This document shows, piece by piece, positions 19,747 through 27,350 of a DNA stretch of 64,000 nt. The notes below the pieces were generated by a model. The model had not been told where the DNA came from. It did not search any database and worked only from the letters and a program-made list of their open reading frames with translations. The first letter of the stretch is position 1. Each line of letters opens with the position of its first letter. This stretch comes from Candidatus Denitrolinea symbiosum. Its GTDB lineage: Bacteria > Chloroflexota > Anaerolineae > Anaerolineales > Villigracilaceae. Location: NCBI GenBank assembly GCA_017312345.1, contig BLAA01000004.1:300952-364951 (forward strand), read 5' to 3'. The position numbers and the translations under genes were made by a program.

Positions 19747-20766
19747 ATGCCAAAACCCCGTCCCCTCGACCCCGCCGCCAAACCGAGCGACCAGGTTGAC
19801 AACGCCCTCCGCCCGCAGAAACTCGCCGACCTGATCGGCCAGGACCAGGTGAAGGAAAATTTATCCATCCTGATCTCCGCGGCGAAGAAGCGCGGCGAAG
19901 CCCTCGACCACGTTCTGTTCTACGGGCCGCCCGGCCTCGGCAAGACGACCCTCGCGCACGTCCTCGCCAACGAGATGGGAGTCAACGTCAAAGTGACGGC
20001 GGGACCCGCCATCGAACGCGCGGGGGATTTGGCGGCGATTCTCACCAACCTTCGAGCCGGGGACGTGTTATTCATAGACGAAGTCCACCGCCTCGGCCGC
20101 GCCGTCGAGGAAGTTTTGTACCCGGCCATGGAAGATTTCGCGCTGGACATCGTCATCGGCAAGGGGCCCTCGGCGCGCTCCATCCGATTGAAACTGCCGC
20201 GCTTCACGATCGTCGGCGCGACGACGCGGCTGGCGCTGGTCACCGCGCCGCTGCGGGCGCGCTTCGGCGCGGTCTATCGGCTGGACTATTACGACCAGCC
20301 CGCGATGCAGGCCATCGTCGCGCGGGCCGCGTCCATGCTGAACGTGGAGGCGGACGCGCCCGGCGTCGAGGAGATCGCCCGTCGGGCGCGCGGGACGCCG
20401 CGCGTCGCCCTGCGCCTGCTGCGCCGCGTCCGCGACTACGCCCAGGTGCGCGCGGACGGCCGCGTCCGCCGCGCGGTCGCGCGGGACGCGCTCGACCTAC
20501 TTCAGGTGGATCCGCTCGGCCTCGACGACGTGGACCGCCGCGTCCTGAAGACCATCATCGAAAAATATAACGGCGGCCCGGTGGGCTTGAACACCATCGC
20601 CGCCTCCATCAGCGAGGAGCAGGACACCATTATGGACGTGGTCGAGCCGTACCTTTTGCAGTTGGGCTTCCTCGATAGAACCCCGCAGGGGCGCGTGGCG
20701 ACCAAATCCGCATATGAGCATCTGGGTTTCGAGTGGAAGGACGAGGGCCAGCCGAGGTTGTTGTAA
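19747..20766 (+). CDS. ruvB: Holliday junction branch migration helicase RuvB
   Basis: RuvB, the AAA+ motor that with RuvA drives branch migration of Holliday junctions in recombination and repair. The chain is 339 residues, the normal length. Walker A is GPPGLGKTT (60-68), Walker B is DEVH (110-113), sensor 1 lies in GATTRLALV, and the arginine finger segment follows; a winged helix ends the protein ([18 protein letters not shown]). The start at 19747 is chosen because homology begins there; the frame is open upstream but overlaps the adaptor gene. ruvA and ruvC are not adjacent. Confidence 0.97.
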   Translation: MPKPRPLDPAAKPSDQVDNALRPQKLADLIGQDQVKENLSILISAAKKRGEALDHVLFYGPPGLGKTTLAHVLANEMGVNVKVTAGPAIERAGDLAAILTNLRAGDVLFIDEVHRLGRAVEEVLYPAMEDFALDIVIGKGPSARSIRLKLPRFTIVGATTRLALVTAPLRARFGAVYRLDYYDQPAMQAIVARAASMLNVEADAPGVEEIARRARGTPRVALRLLRRVRDYAQVRADGRVRRAVARDALDLLQVDPLGLDDVDRRVLKTIIEKYNGGPVGLNTIAASISEEQDTIMDVVEPYLLQLGFLDRTPQGRVATKSAYEHLGFEWKDEGQPRLL

Positions 20767-20787
20767 GGTTGAACGGTAATTTTCCTT

Positions 20788-20793
20788 TATAAT
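20788..20793 (+). promoter_or_regulatory. Putative -10 box of the TIR-FGE gene
   Basis: Perfect TATAAT about 35 bases upstream of the ATG at 20829. A possible TTGAAC lies only 13 bases upstream of it, too close for a standard promoter, so the -35 element is uncertain. Confidence 0.45.
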
Positions 20794-20828
20794 CGGGACA
20801 AATCTCATCGTCCGCCGGGGAACCTGCC

Positions 20829-22100
20829 ATGCCCGAACCGAGACCGTTGAAAGTTTTTCTGTGTCACGCGAAAGAAGACAAACCGCAAGTCCGCGAACTG
20901 TACCGCCGTTTACACGCCGACGGTATCGAGGTGTGGCTGGACGAAAGAAGTCTGCTGCCCGGCCAGGATTGGAAAGTGGAAATTCCGAAAGCGGTGCGCG
21001 AATCTGACGTGGTCATCGTTTGCATGTCGCCTGTGTCTGCGCGCAAGGAGGGTTTCGTGCAGGCGGAGATCAACTTTGCGCTGGACATGGCATTGCAAAA
21101 GCCAGAAGGTACGATTTATATTGTCCCCGCGAAATTGGAAGAGTGCGAAGTCCCCGATAAATTGAGCCGTTGGCAATGGGTGAATTTGTTTGAAGACGCG
21201 AACGACGGCTACGAGATGCTCATGCTTTCGCTCAAATTGCGGGCGAAGAATTTGGGCGCGAGTTTGGTTCCGCCGCCTCCGCAAAAAGAACCGGCGCGGA
21301 CGGCGTCTTCGCAGCCGCAAATACAAAAGGTCAGTTTGCCGTCGAGTACGAAAATCGTCGCCGCCGCCAACCAGCGCAAACTGGAAGTGTACACGCTTGC
21401 AAACATGGAGTTCGTGCTTGTTCCAAAAGGCAAATTCATCATGGGCGGGACGGCAGATAACGAGAAGCCAAAAGGCGAGATCATCATCCCATACGATTAT
21501 TGGATCGGGCGTTTTCCCGTGACCAACGCGCAGTATAACGAATTTATCGCGCCCGTGAAGGCGAAGCATCCTGTTGAAAATTGGTCAAAGATCAAAGACC
21601 ACCCGGTGGTGAATGTGACCTGGAATCACGCCATGTCGTTTTGCATGTGGCTGAACGATGAGTTTGCCCACGAACTGCCCGATGGTTATACCTTCCGCCT
21701 GCCGACCGAAGCGGAATGGGAAAAAGCCGCGCGCGGCGTGAATGGTTTGGAATATCCCTGGGGCAATGTGTTCGACCCAACGCGCGCGAACTGTGAGAAA
21801 TTCGCCCAGACCACCACGCCCGTTGGACAGTTTTCGCCGCGCGGCGATTCGCCTTTTGGCTGCGCCGATATGGCGGGCAATGTCTGGGAGTGGTGTCATT
21901 CACTTTACAAGCCGTATCCTTATAAGGCAGGTGACGGGCGTGAAGATGAGACTGTTGCTGAAAGAAGAGTCCTTCGCGGCGGCTCTTTTTATGACGACAG
22001 GAACGCCGCGCGTTGCGCGTTTCGCAACAGCAGCGTCCCCGACTACCTCTACCTCAACCTCGGGTTTCGTGTGTCGGCGTCTCCCATCTCTCCTGTATAG
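20829..22100 (+). CDS. TIR domain - FGE/C-lectin-fold fusion, DGR target protein
   Basis: A 423-residue fusion. Residues 7-135 form a TIR domain (FLCHAKEDK, GIEVWLDERSLLPGQDW, SDVVIVCMSPVS), with Glu80 in GFVQAEINF at the place of the NADase glutamate of catalytic TIR domains. A Pro/Ser-rich linker (about 143-183) leads to a formylglycine-generating-enzyme-like domain (186-417; RLPTEAEWEKAARG, GCADMAGNVWEW, RVLRGGSF). The last 32 residues contain the DGR variable repeat, from residue 392, ending in the typical GFRVSAS. The gene is followed by avd and the template repeat. Inferred role: a sensor whose ligand-binding face is diversified and which signals or kills through TIR. No signal peptide or membrane helix is seen, so it is probably cytoplasmic. 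Confidence 0.95.
   Translation: MPEPRPLKVFLCHAKEDKPQVRELYRRLHADGIEVWLDERSLLPGQDWKVEIPKAVRESDVVIVCMSPVSARKEGFVQAEINFALDMALQKPEGTIYIVPAKLEECEVPDKLSRWQWVNLFEDANDGYEMLMLSLKLRAKNLGASLVPPPPQKEPARTASSQPQIQKVSLPSSTKIVAAANQRKLEVYTLANMEFVLVPKGKFIMGGTADNEKPKGEIIIPYDYWIGRFPVTNAQYNEFIAPVKAKHPVENWSKIKDHPVVNVTWNHAMSFCMWLNDEFAHELPDGYTFRLPTEAEWEKAARGVNGLEYPWGNVFDPTRANCEKFAQTTTPVGQFSPRGDSPFGCADMAGNVWEWCHSLYKPYPYKAGDGREDETVAERRVLRGGSFYDDRNAARCAFRNSSVPDYLYLNLGFRVSASPISPV
22002..22082 (+). repeat. DGR variable repeat (VR)
   Basis: Last 81 aligned bases of the TIR-FGE gene, matching the template repeat at 22560-22640. There are 9 differences, at codons for residues 398, 401, 402, 403, 406, 408, 409 (two) and 411, and all 9 fall on adenines of the template. 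The final 21 bases (gggtttcgtgtg...) are identical and form the likely initiation-of-homing end. Confidence 0.95.
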
Positions 22101-22142
22101 GCTCTTGGATTCTGAATTCTGAAATTCTGGATTCTGACCCCC

Positions 22143-22158
22143 TCCGCCGTAAGGCGGA
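22143..22158 (+). other. Hairpin downstream of the VR
   Basis: A 6-bp stem (tccgcc / ggcgga) with a 4-base loop gtaa, about 60 bases past the VR and followed by aaaaatttttt. Its place and form fit the hairpin that often follows the VR in DGRs and assists homing, but it could also be a weak terminator. Confidence 0.5.
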
Positions 22159-22182
22159 AAAATTTTTTGAAAAATTACGTCC

Positions 22183-22518
22183 ATGGAAGAATCGCCCATC
22201 TTCACCAAAACCTACGACCTGCTGTTGTGGTTGATTCCCGCAACAATGAAGTTTCCCAAAGAACAGCGTTTCGTGCTGGCGAAGCGGGTTCAAGATACTG
22301 TCTTCGATTTTCAAGAAGCGCTGATCGCCGCGGGCATGGGAGTCGAAAAGACGCGCAACCTGCAAGAGGCGGATGTGCTGTTGAGAAAATTGCAGGTGTA
22401 CATCCGCATGAGCGTCAACCTGCAATTCCTCACGGTCAGACAGTATGAGCATGTTAGCAAAATGACGGTGGAGATCGGGAAGATTCTCGGCGGCTGGCGC
22501 AAGAAAGCGGGAGTATAA
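22183..22518 (+). CDS. avd: DGR accessory variability determinant (Avd) protein
   Basis: A 111-residue all-helical protein of the four-helix-bundle Avd / 23S rRNA-intervening-sequence family. In DGRs, Avd forms a basic pentameric barrel that binds the reverse transcriptase and template RNA and is needed for mutagenic homing. The family traits visible are PIFTKTYDLLLWLIPATMKFPKEQRFVLAKRV split by predicted helix breaks, LLRKLQVYIRMSVNLQFLTVRQY in the third helix, and EIGKILGGWRK at the end. It lies 82 bases after the target gene and 41 bases before the template repeat, the standard DGR order. The assignment rests on this context as well as on the sequence. Confidence 0.9.
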   Translation: MEESPIFTKTYDLLLWLIPATMKFPKEQRFVLAKRVQDTVFDFQEALIAAGMGVEKTRNLQEADVLLRKLQVYIRMSVNLQFLTVRQYEHVSKMTVEIGKILGGWRKKAGV

Positions 22519-22519
22519 T
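22514..22519 (+). promoter_or_regulatory. Possible -10 box for the template-repeat RNA
   Basis: TATAAT overlapping the avd stop codon, about 40 bases ahead of the template repeat. It could give the template RNA its own transcript. No good -35 element is present, so this is only suggestive. Confidence 0.35.
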
Positions 22520-22559
22520 ACCGACGCGTTTGGGGTACCGAACGCAGGGCTGGCTGGTC

Positions 22560-22640
22560 AACGCCGCGCGTTGCGCGTATCGCAACAACAACGACCCCGA
22601 CAACCTCAACAACAACATCGGGTTTCGTGTGTCGGCGTCT
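22560..22640 (+). repeat. DGR template repeat (TR)
   Basis: An 81-base non-coding copy of the end of the TIR-FGE gene. It carries 20 adenines, of which 16 sit in eight AAC codons; 9 of the 20 are changed in the VR and none of the other 61 bases is changed. Every adenine-containing codon ends in C or T, so replacing its adenines can never create a stop codon. Homology starts abruptly at aacgcc, shorter than the 100-150 bases usual for such repeats. An open frame across it (22530-22865) is not a real gene. Confidence 0.95.
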
Positions 22641-22869
22641 CACGCCTTTCCGAGTTGTAAGCAAGGTCTCCGGGTTCTCAAAGAACTCGGAGATTTGCAC
22701 CGGGCCAGAAATGCTCTACGCCCACGAGACGTAAGCCGAGGCAAAACAGGAGAGATGGCGCAGTCATGCCCTGTCTGGGCGTTTTCCGTCTTCATCAATG
22801 GGCAATGGAGGCGGGCAGCCCCCTGCGGGGGCGCTGCGCGGGGAAGGGCGCTCCGACAAATATAAAAAA
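22641..22869 (+). ncRNA. Spacer downstream of the TR, likely part of the DGR RNA; no RT gene
   Basis: In studied DGRs the template RNA runs past the TR into a spacer needed for cDNA priming, and the reverse transcriptase gene follows. Here the 230 bases after the TR hold a strong hairpin (gcagccccctgcgggggcgctgc at about 22816-22838) but no reverse transcriptase on either strand. I see no credible protein gene. Confidence 0.5.
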
Positions 22870-22922
22870 GCCCCGCTCGTTGGAGTAGCGTTTCGCGAAT
22901 CTCCGGGCGGGGCGCCCTTTTT
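22870..22922. terminator. Terminator closing the DGR locus
   Basis: A 7-bp GC stem (gccccgc / gcggggc) encloses a 30-base partly paired loop, with six A residues before it and TTTTT shortly after. It could stop transcription in both directions. Confidence 0.6.
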
Positions 22923-22976
22923 ACTCGCCAGTTTCGAGTAACTTTGGATGCGTGTATAATACCTGAAGAGGTTCAA

Positions 22977-23195
22977 ATGGATACTCTCGTTACCCTGAAA
23001 AGCCTGCAATTCGTTGTGGACGCCAGTGGAAAACAGGCCGCTGTACAGGTGGGCATGGAAGACTGGCGAAAACTCCTCGATTATTTTGAGGAGTTGGAAG
23101 ACCGCGCATCCGTAAAACAATTGTTACATCGCATCAAAATCGGGCCCGAGAAATCGGGCGCGCTCGATTGGCAGGAGGCGCGAAAACAATGGTAA
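22977..23195 (+). CDS. Small protein, antitoxin-like
   Basis: A 72-residue acidic protein (MDTLVTLKSLQFVVD...) with the look of an N-terminal strand-rich antitoxin dimerisation region followed by a helical tail (EDWRKLLDYFEELEDRASVKQLL). Such proteins are usually antitoxins of RelE/HigB-type pairs. No toxin gene follows; the next 100 bases hold only a terminator. The start is the ATG at 22977, with AAGAGG ahead and a TATAAT box at 22955-22960. It may be a lone or decayed antitoxin. Family is uncertain. Confidence 0.6.
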   Translation: MDTLVTLKSLQFVVDASGKQAAVQVGMEDWRKLLDYFEELEDRASVKQLLHRIKIGPEKSGALDWQEARKQW

Positions 23196-23266
23196 AGCGG
23201 GGGAAACAGGCCGCCTTATCAATACGAAGACTTGCAGGAGCTTGTATCCAAACTTCGATGAACTTT

Positions 23267-23293
23267 GCGGCGCAATTCAAGCGCCGCTTTTTT
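23267..23293 (+). terminator. Intrinsic terminator before queA
   Basis: A 7-bp stem (gcggcgc / gcgccgc), 7-base loop, then TTTTTT. It ends the transcript of the antitoxin-like gene. Confidence 0.9.
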
Positions 23294-23314
23294 ATCCATA
23301 TGACTGCTTCGCTT

Positions 23315-24325
23315 ATGCACACCTCCGACTTCGACTATCCCCTCCCCGAATCCTCCATCGCACAGACTCCCCTCGAGCCGCGAGACTCCTCGCGTCTCCT
23401 CGTCTTGAAGCGCGGGACGCCGAATGTAGAACACCGTCTCTTCCGCGAGATCGGGGAGTATCTTCGCCCGAACGACCTCCTCGTCCTCAACCAGACGCGC
23501 GTCATCCCGGCGCGTCTCTTTGCGCGCAAATCCACGGGCGGACGCGTCGAACTGCTGCTCCTCCGCCGCCGCGATCTGTTGACGTGGGAGGCGCTGGTCG
23601 GCGGGAATGGATTGCGGATAGCCAGAAAGGTAAAGGTGGAAGACGGCCCCGAAGCCGAGATCGTGGAATTGCTGAACGGCTCCGAGCGGCTCGTCCGCTT
23701 CTCCGAACCGATTGAGCCGTATTTCCTGAAAGTGGGACACGTCCCGCTCCCGCCGTACATCCACGAGGAGTTGAAGGACCCCGAGCGCTATCAAACCGTC
23801 TACGCGCGCGAGTCCGGCTCTGCCGCCGCGCCCACGGCCGGACTCCACTTCACGCCGCGGCTGCTGGACGAGTTGCAGGGCAGGGGAGTGAAGATCGCCT
23901 ACGTCACATTGCACGTCGGTCTCGACACCTTTGCCCCCGTCAACGAGGACGACCCCGCCGAGCATAGAATCCACACCGAGTGGTGCGAACTTCCGCAAGC
24001 CGCTGCTGACGCCGTCAACGAAACCAAACGCCTCGGCGGACGCGTCATCGCGGTCGGCACGACCTCCGTCCGCACACTCGAAACTGCTGCCAATCTCCAA
24101 TCTCCAATCTCTGCTTACTCTGGCCCCACCTCCCTCTTCATCCTCCCCGGCTATCAATTCAAAATCGTGGACGCCATGATCACAAATTTCCACCTGCCCA
24201 AGTCCACGCTGATCATGTTGGTCAGCGCCTTCGCGGGGCGGGAGAAGATTCTCGAAACATACCAACTCGCGGTCAGGGAAGGCTATCGCTTTTACTCTTT
24301 CGGCGATGCGATGTTGATCCTCTAA
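23315..24325 (+). CDS. queA: tRNA preQ1(34) S-adenosylmethionine ribosyltransferase-isomerase QueA
   Basis: QueA transfers and isomerises the ribose of S-adenosylmethionine onto preQ1 at tRNA position 34 to make epoxyqueuosine. The 336-residue protein shows the family blocks DFDYPLPESSIAQTPLEPRD split at the start, TRVIPARLFARK, AAPTAGLHFTPRLL, VTLHVGLDTFAPV and NFHLPKSTLIMLVSAFAGRE. I start at the ATG at 23315; an in-frame ATG at 23300 and the open frame further back are less likely because the terminator lies there. A caatctc-type repeat at 24091-24114 sits in frame and gives the unusual ANLQSPISAYSG loop. Confidence 0.95.
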   Translation: MHTSDFDYPLPESSIAQTPLEPRDSSRLLVLKRGTPNVEHRLFREIGEYLRPNDLLVLNQTRVIPARLFARKSTGGRVELLLLRRRDLLTWEALVGGNGLRIARKVKVEDGPEAEIVELLNGSERLVRFSEPIEPYFLKVGHVPLPPYIHEELKDPERYQTVYARESGSAAAPTAGLHFTPRLLDELQGRGVKIAYVTLHVGLDTFAPVNEDDPAEHRIHTEWCELPQAAADAVNETKRLGGRVIAVGTTSVRTLETAANLQSPISAYSGPTSLFILPGYQFKIVDAMITNFHLPKSTLIMLVSAFAGREKILETYQLAVREGYRFYSFGDAMLIL

Positions 24326-24328
24326 CCG

Positions 24329-24370
24329 CCAACCCTAGTTCCAGTCTCCAATCTCCAGTCTCCAATCGCC
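24329..24370. repeat. Tandem repeat, ccagtctccaatct type
   Basis: Copies of a 7-base unit (tccagtc/tccaatc) between queA and the glycosylase gene. The same unit occurs in frame inside queA at 24091-24114. Confidence 0.8.
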
Positions 24371-24372
24371 TC

Positions 24373-25044
24373 ATGCAAACTCTCACCTCTCTCAATCAAC
24401 AAATCACTTCCTGCCGTCTCTGTCCCCGCCTCGTCGCTTGGCGCGAGGAAGTGGCGCGGGTCAAGCGCAAGGCGTATATCAACGAAGAATACTGGGGCAA
24501 GCCCGTCCCCGGATTCGGCGACCCGAACGCGCGCGTCCTCGTGGTGGGACTCGCCCCCGGCGCGCACGGCTCGAATCGTACCGGGCGACAATTTACCGGC
24601 GACGCCTCGGGCAATTTTCTCTATCCCGCCCTCTTCCGCGCCGGGTTCGCGAACCAGCCTGTCTCGGTCTCGCGCGACGACGGCCTGACTCTGCGCGACC
24701 TGTACCTCACCGCCTCCGCGCGCTGCGTCCCTCCCGACAACAAACCCACGCCCGAAGAACTCGCCAACTGCCAGCCGTATTTGGAAGCGGAGTTGAAAAT
24801 CATCCATCCCAAAGTGATCGTGTGTTTGGGACGCATCGCCTTCGAGCGGATCTTAAAAATTTACGGCCTGCGAATCTCGGAATATAAATTTTCGCACGGC
24901 GCAACTTACTCACTGACGACTGATCGCTGGTTACTATGCTCTTACCACCCCAGCCAGCAAAACACGCTGACGGGAAAACTCACCGTCGAAATGTTCGACG
25001 AAATCTGGCGGCAAGCCAAATCCCTCCTCGATACTGCCCACTGA
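24373..25044 (+). CDS. Uracil-DNA glycosylase, family 5 (UDGb) type
   Basis: Iron-sulfur uracil-DNA glycosylase that removes uracil and related damaged bases from DNA. Motif 1 is GLAPGAHG (about 59-66), followed by NRTGRQFTGD, and motif 2 is HPSQQN near residue 198. The alanine in GLAPGA with no aspartate or asparagine at the catalytic place and the NRTGRxFTGD stretch are typical of family 5 rather than family 4. The cysteine pair CRLC (14-17) plus two later cysteines fit the 4Fe-4S site. It follows queA after a tandem repeat and precedes the peptidase-E-like gene. Confidence 0.9.
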   Translation: MQTLTSLNQQITSCRLCPRLVAWREEVARVKRKAYINEEYWGKPVPGFGDPNARVLVVGLAPGAHGSNRTGRQFTGDASGNFLYPALFRAGFANQPVSVSRDDGLTLRDLYLTASARCVPPDNKPTPEELANCQPYLEAELKIIHPKVIVCLGRIAFERILKIYGLRISEYKFSHGATYSLTTDRWLLCSYHPSQQNTLTGKLTVEMFDEIWRQAKSLLDTAH

Positions 25045-25096
25045 TCACTGCTCACTGATAACTGATTACCGATCACTGATCACTGATGACTGACCA
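25042..25096. repeat. Tandem repeat, ctgatcactgctcactgat type
   Basis: Same repeat family as at 1866-1933, filling the gap between two genes that may share a transcript. Confidence 0.85.
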
Positions 25097-25099
25097 CCC

Positions 25100-26137
25100 A
25101 TGACTCCCGAACGTATCGCCTTTCTTGGATCGGGCGAGACCTCCCTCGCGGGCGGCCGCGTCTTCGAGACTCTCGCCCGCCTCCTTCCTGACCCGCCGCG
25201 GGCCGCGATCCTCGAGACGCCTGCCGGCTTCGAGTTGAACTCGGCCTCCGTCGCGGGACGCGTCGCCGACTTTCTTCGGACGCGCCTGCAAAATTACAAT
25301 CCCCGCGTGGACGTGGTCCCCGCGCGCAAACGTCATTCCCCCTTCAGCCCCGACGATCCCGAAATCTTAAAACCCCTCCTCGACGCCAATCTCATTTTCA
25401 TGGGACCCGGCAGTCCCACGTATGCCGTCCGCCAGTTGAAAGGGACTCTCGCCTGGGACCTGATCCGCGCGCGTCATCGCCTCGGCGCGGCGCTCGTCTT
25501 CGCCTCGGCCGCGACGATCGCGGTCGGCGCGTGGACTCTGCCCGTGTACGAAATTTACAAGGCGGGAGAAGACGTCCGCTCCCTGCCCGGGCTCGATCTG
25601 TTCGGCGATTTCGGCGTTTCGCTTTCCTTCATCCCTCACTGGAACAACGCCGAGGGCGGCGAGGATTTGGACACCAGCCGCTGCTTCGTCGGCATGGAGC
25701 GCTTCGCGCAGTGGCGCGCCGCCCTGCCGCCCGGCCAGACGATCCTCGGCCTGGACGAGCATACGGGCTTGGTCGTGGACTTCGAAAAGCAGGAATGTAC
25801 GGTCAGCGGGGTGAGTTCGGTTTCGTTGATACGAGATCGCGATCTGAAAATCTACGCCTCGGGAAAAGTATTTCCGCTCGCCGAATTGGGTGAATTCGAG
25901 TTGCCCGCGCCGGAGATGGGTATCTCGTCCGCCGCATGGGAACTGGCGCGCGGCGCGGGTCGGACGGAGTCGGAATCTCCCGACGCGGAGACGCTGTCCC
26001 TGCTCGACGCGCGCGGACGGGCGCGCGCCGCGAAGGACTGGGAGACCTCCGACCGTTTGCGCGATCAGATTGCCGCCCGCGGCTGGTCGGTGACCGATAC
26101 CGCCGAAGGCCAGACCGTGAAGAAGAATCCCCGATAA
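25100..26137 (+). CDS. Peptidase E/cyanophycinase-like protein with CysRS-like C-terminal tail
   Basis: A 345-residue two-part protein. The first about 280 residues resemble the type 1 glutamine amidotransferase-like/peptidase S51 group (IAFLGSGETSLAGG, IFMGPGSPTYAVRQL, ALVFASAATIAVGAW with the serine at the nucleophile-elbow position, and VVDF). The last about 50 residues (LDARGRARAAKDW, SDRLRDQIAARGW) closely resemble the anticodon-side C-terminal tail of cysteinyl-tRNA synthetases, yet no synthetase core is present. Catalytic activity and substrate are unknown. No signal peptide is seen. Confidence 0.75.
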   Translation: MTPERIAFLGSGETSLAGGRVFETLARLLPDPPRAAILETPAGFELNSASVAGRVADFLRTRLQNYNPRVDVVPARKRHSPFSPDDPEILKPLLDANLIFMGPGSPTYAVRQLKGTLAWDLIRARHRLGAALVFASAATIAVGAWTLPVYEIYKAGEDVRSLPGLDLFGDFGVSLSFIPHWNNAEGGEDLDTSRCFVGMERFAQWRAALPPGQTILGLDEHTGLVVDFEKQECTVSGVSSVSLIRDRDLKIYASGKVFPLAELGEFELPAPEMGISSAAWELARGAGRTESESPDAETLSLLDARGRARAAKDWETSDRLRDQIAARGWSVTDTAEGQTVKKNPR

Positions 26138-26169
26138 TCTTAAAATTTAAGATTCAATGAATTTCTGCT

Positions 26170-26205
26170 CGCGCGTTTTCAATCTGAACGCGCGCGCGGT
26201 TTTTT
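26170..26205 (+). terminator. Intrinsic terminator
   Basis: An 8-bp stem (cgcgcgtt / aacgcgcg) with a 9-base loop followed by cgcggtttttt; ends the transcript of the peptidase-E-like gene. Confidence 0.9.
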
Positions 26206-26257
26206 ATATTCCAACCTTAAAGTTTTCTTTTTTGCGCGAATGTTAAGGTCTGTAACC

Positions 26258-26285
26258 TTGATTCTTATTCGGAATGTAGTATAAA
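26258..26285 (+). promoter_or_regulatory. Promoter of the ATP-grasp gene, TTGATT-16-TATAAA
   Basis: TTGATT at 26258-26263, a 16-base spacer and TATAAA at 26280-26285, reading toward the ATP-grasp gene with a leader of about 40 bases. Confidence 0.75.
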
Positions 26286-26330
26286 TCGAATCGAAGTCGT
26301 TTCGATGAAAGGAGAATCTTAAATACATCA

Positions 26331-27350
26331 ATGGATGCCGACGATTCATTAATTGCGCTCATCTACAATCAGGAAGAGGAGATTGTTAAGGGCGATTCGC
26401 AAGACCTGATCGCGTTGCAGTACACCACGAAGACAGCCACATCCATATACGAAGCCTTGAAACGTCTCGGCTATCCGACGGTGATGGTGCCGGTGCGGGA
26501 CGACCTGGAGGCGTTCGCCCGCGAACTGGGACAGTATTCGCCGCGCAATACTTTTGTGTTTAACGTTTGCGACGGATTCGCCGGGGACAATTTCAGCGCG
26601 TCCCTCATTCCGCAGGCGCTCAAGGAACTGGGCTTTAAATATACGGGATCGAAATCCGAGGCGGTCCGCTTATGCACAGACAAGGCGCGCGCCAAGCGCC
26701 GCCTCCTCCGGCAGGGAGTCCCGACTCCCGCTTATCAGTTGTTCTCCAGGCCCAAAGGCGGAGTGTCGCTGCAATTCCCCGCCATCGTCAAGCCGGTCCG
26801 TGAGGACGCCAGCCTGGGCATTAACGAAAATTCGGTGGTGACCAACGCCAGCGATATGTTCGACCGCGTGGATTACGTGGTGAGCGAGTACCGCCAGCCC
26901 GCGCTCGTGGAAGAATACATCACCGGGCGCGAGTTCTCCGTCTCGATGTGGGGCAACGGCACGATGGAAGTGATGCCCATTTCGGAACATGACTTTTCCG
27001 CGGTGGACGACCCGCTGAAATCGCTCCTCACCTACGAGTCCAAGTGGCTGGAGGATTCATTCACCTACAACTCGTTCAGCGTGATCTGTCCTGCCGAGCT
27101 CACCAAAAACGAGGAAGAGACCGTCAAGACGACGGCCGTCAACGCCTTCCGCGCCATTGGGCTGCGCGACTTCGGCCGCGTGGACATGCGTTATCGTGAC
27201 GGCATCCCCTACGTCATTGACATCAACGAACTTCCCGATCTCGCTCCCGACGCCGGGTTTGCCAACAGCGCGGAGAAGGCCGGCTATCCCTACGACCAGA
27301 TGGTGGACCGCATCCTCAGCCTGGCGCTGCACCGCGAAGGTTGGAAATGA
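26331..27350 (+). CDS. ATP-grasp ligase, D-alanine-D-alanine ligase-like
   Basis: ATP-grasp enzyme of 339 residues related to D-Ala-D-Ala ligases. Visible landmarks are PAIVKPVREDASLGI (ATP-binding lysine and the serine loop), LVEEYITGREFSVSM, and the metal-binding end FGRVDMRYRDGIPYVIDINELPDLAP split around DxNxxP-like residues. The N-terminal domain is shorter than in true Ddl and the substrate-binding part differs, so the joined amino acids or peptide are uncertain. An AAAGGAG lies 16 bases before the ATG, rather far for a ribosome binding site. It overlaps the GNAT gene by four bases, so the two products may act on the same metabolite. Confidence 0.85.
   Translation: MDADDSLIALIYNQEEEIVKGDSQDLIALQYTTKTATSIYEALKRLGYPTVMVPVRDDLEAFARELGQYSPRNTFVFNVCDGFAGDNFSASLIPQALKELGFKYTGSKSEAVRLCTDKARAKRRLLRQGVPTPAYQLFSRPKGGVSLQFPAIVKPVREDASLGINENSVVTNASDMFDRVDYVVSEYRQPALVEEYITGREFSVSMWGNGTMEVMPISEHDFSAVDDPLKSLLTYESKWLEDSFTYNSFSVICPAELTKNEEETVKTTAVNAFRAIGLRDFGRVDMRYRDGIPYVIDINELPDLAPDAGFANSAEKAGYPYDQMVDRILSLALHREGWK

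Noticed and set aside
22530..22865. A 111-residue open frame across the template repeat
   Set aside because: It resembles the end of the TIR-FGE protein only because it is the template of its variable repeat; it has no start site of its own and no full domain.
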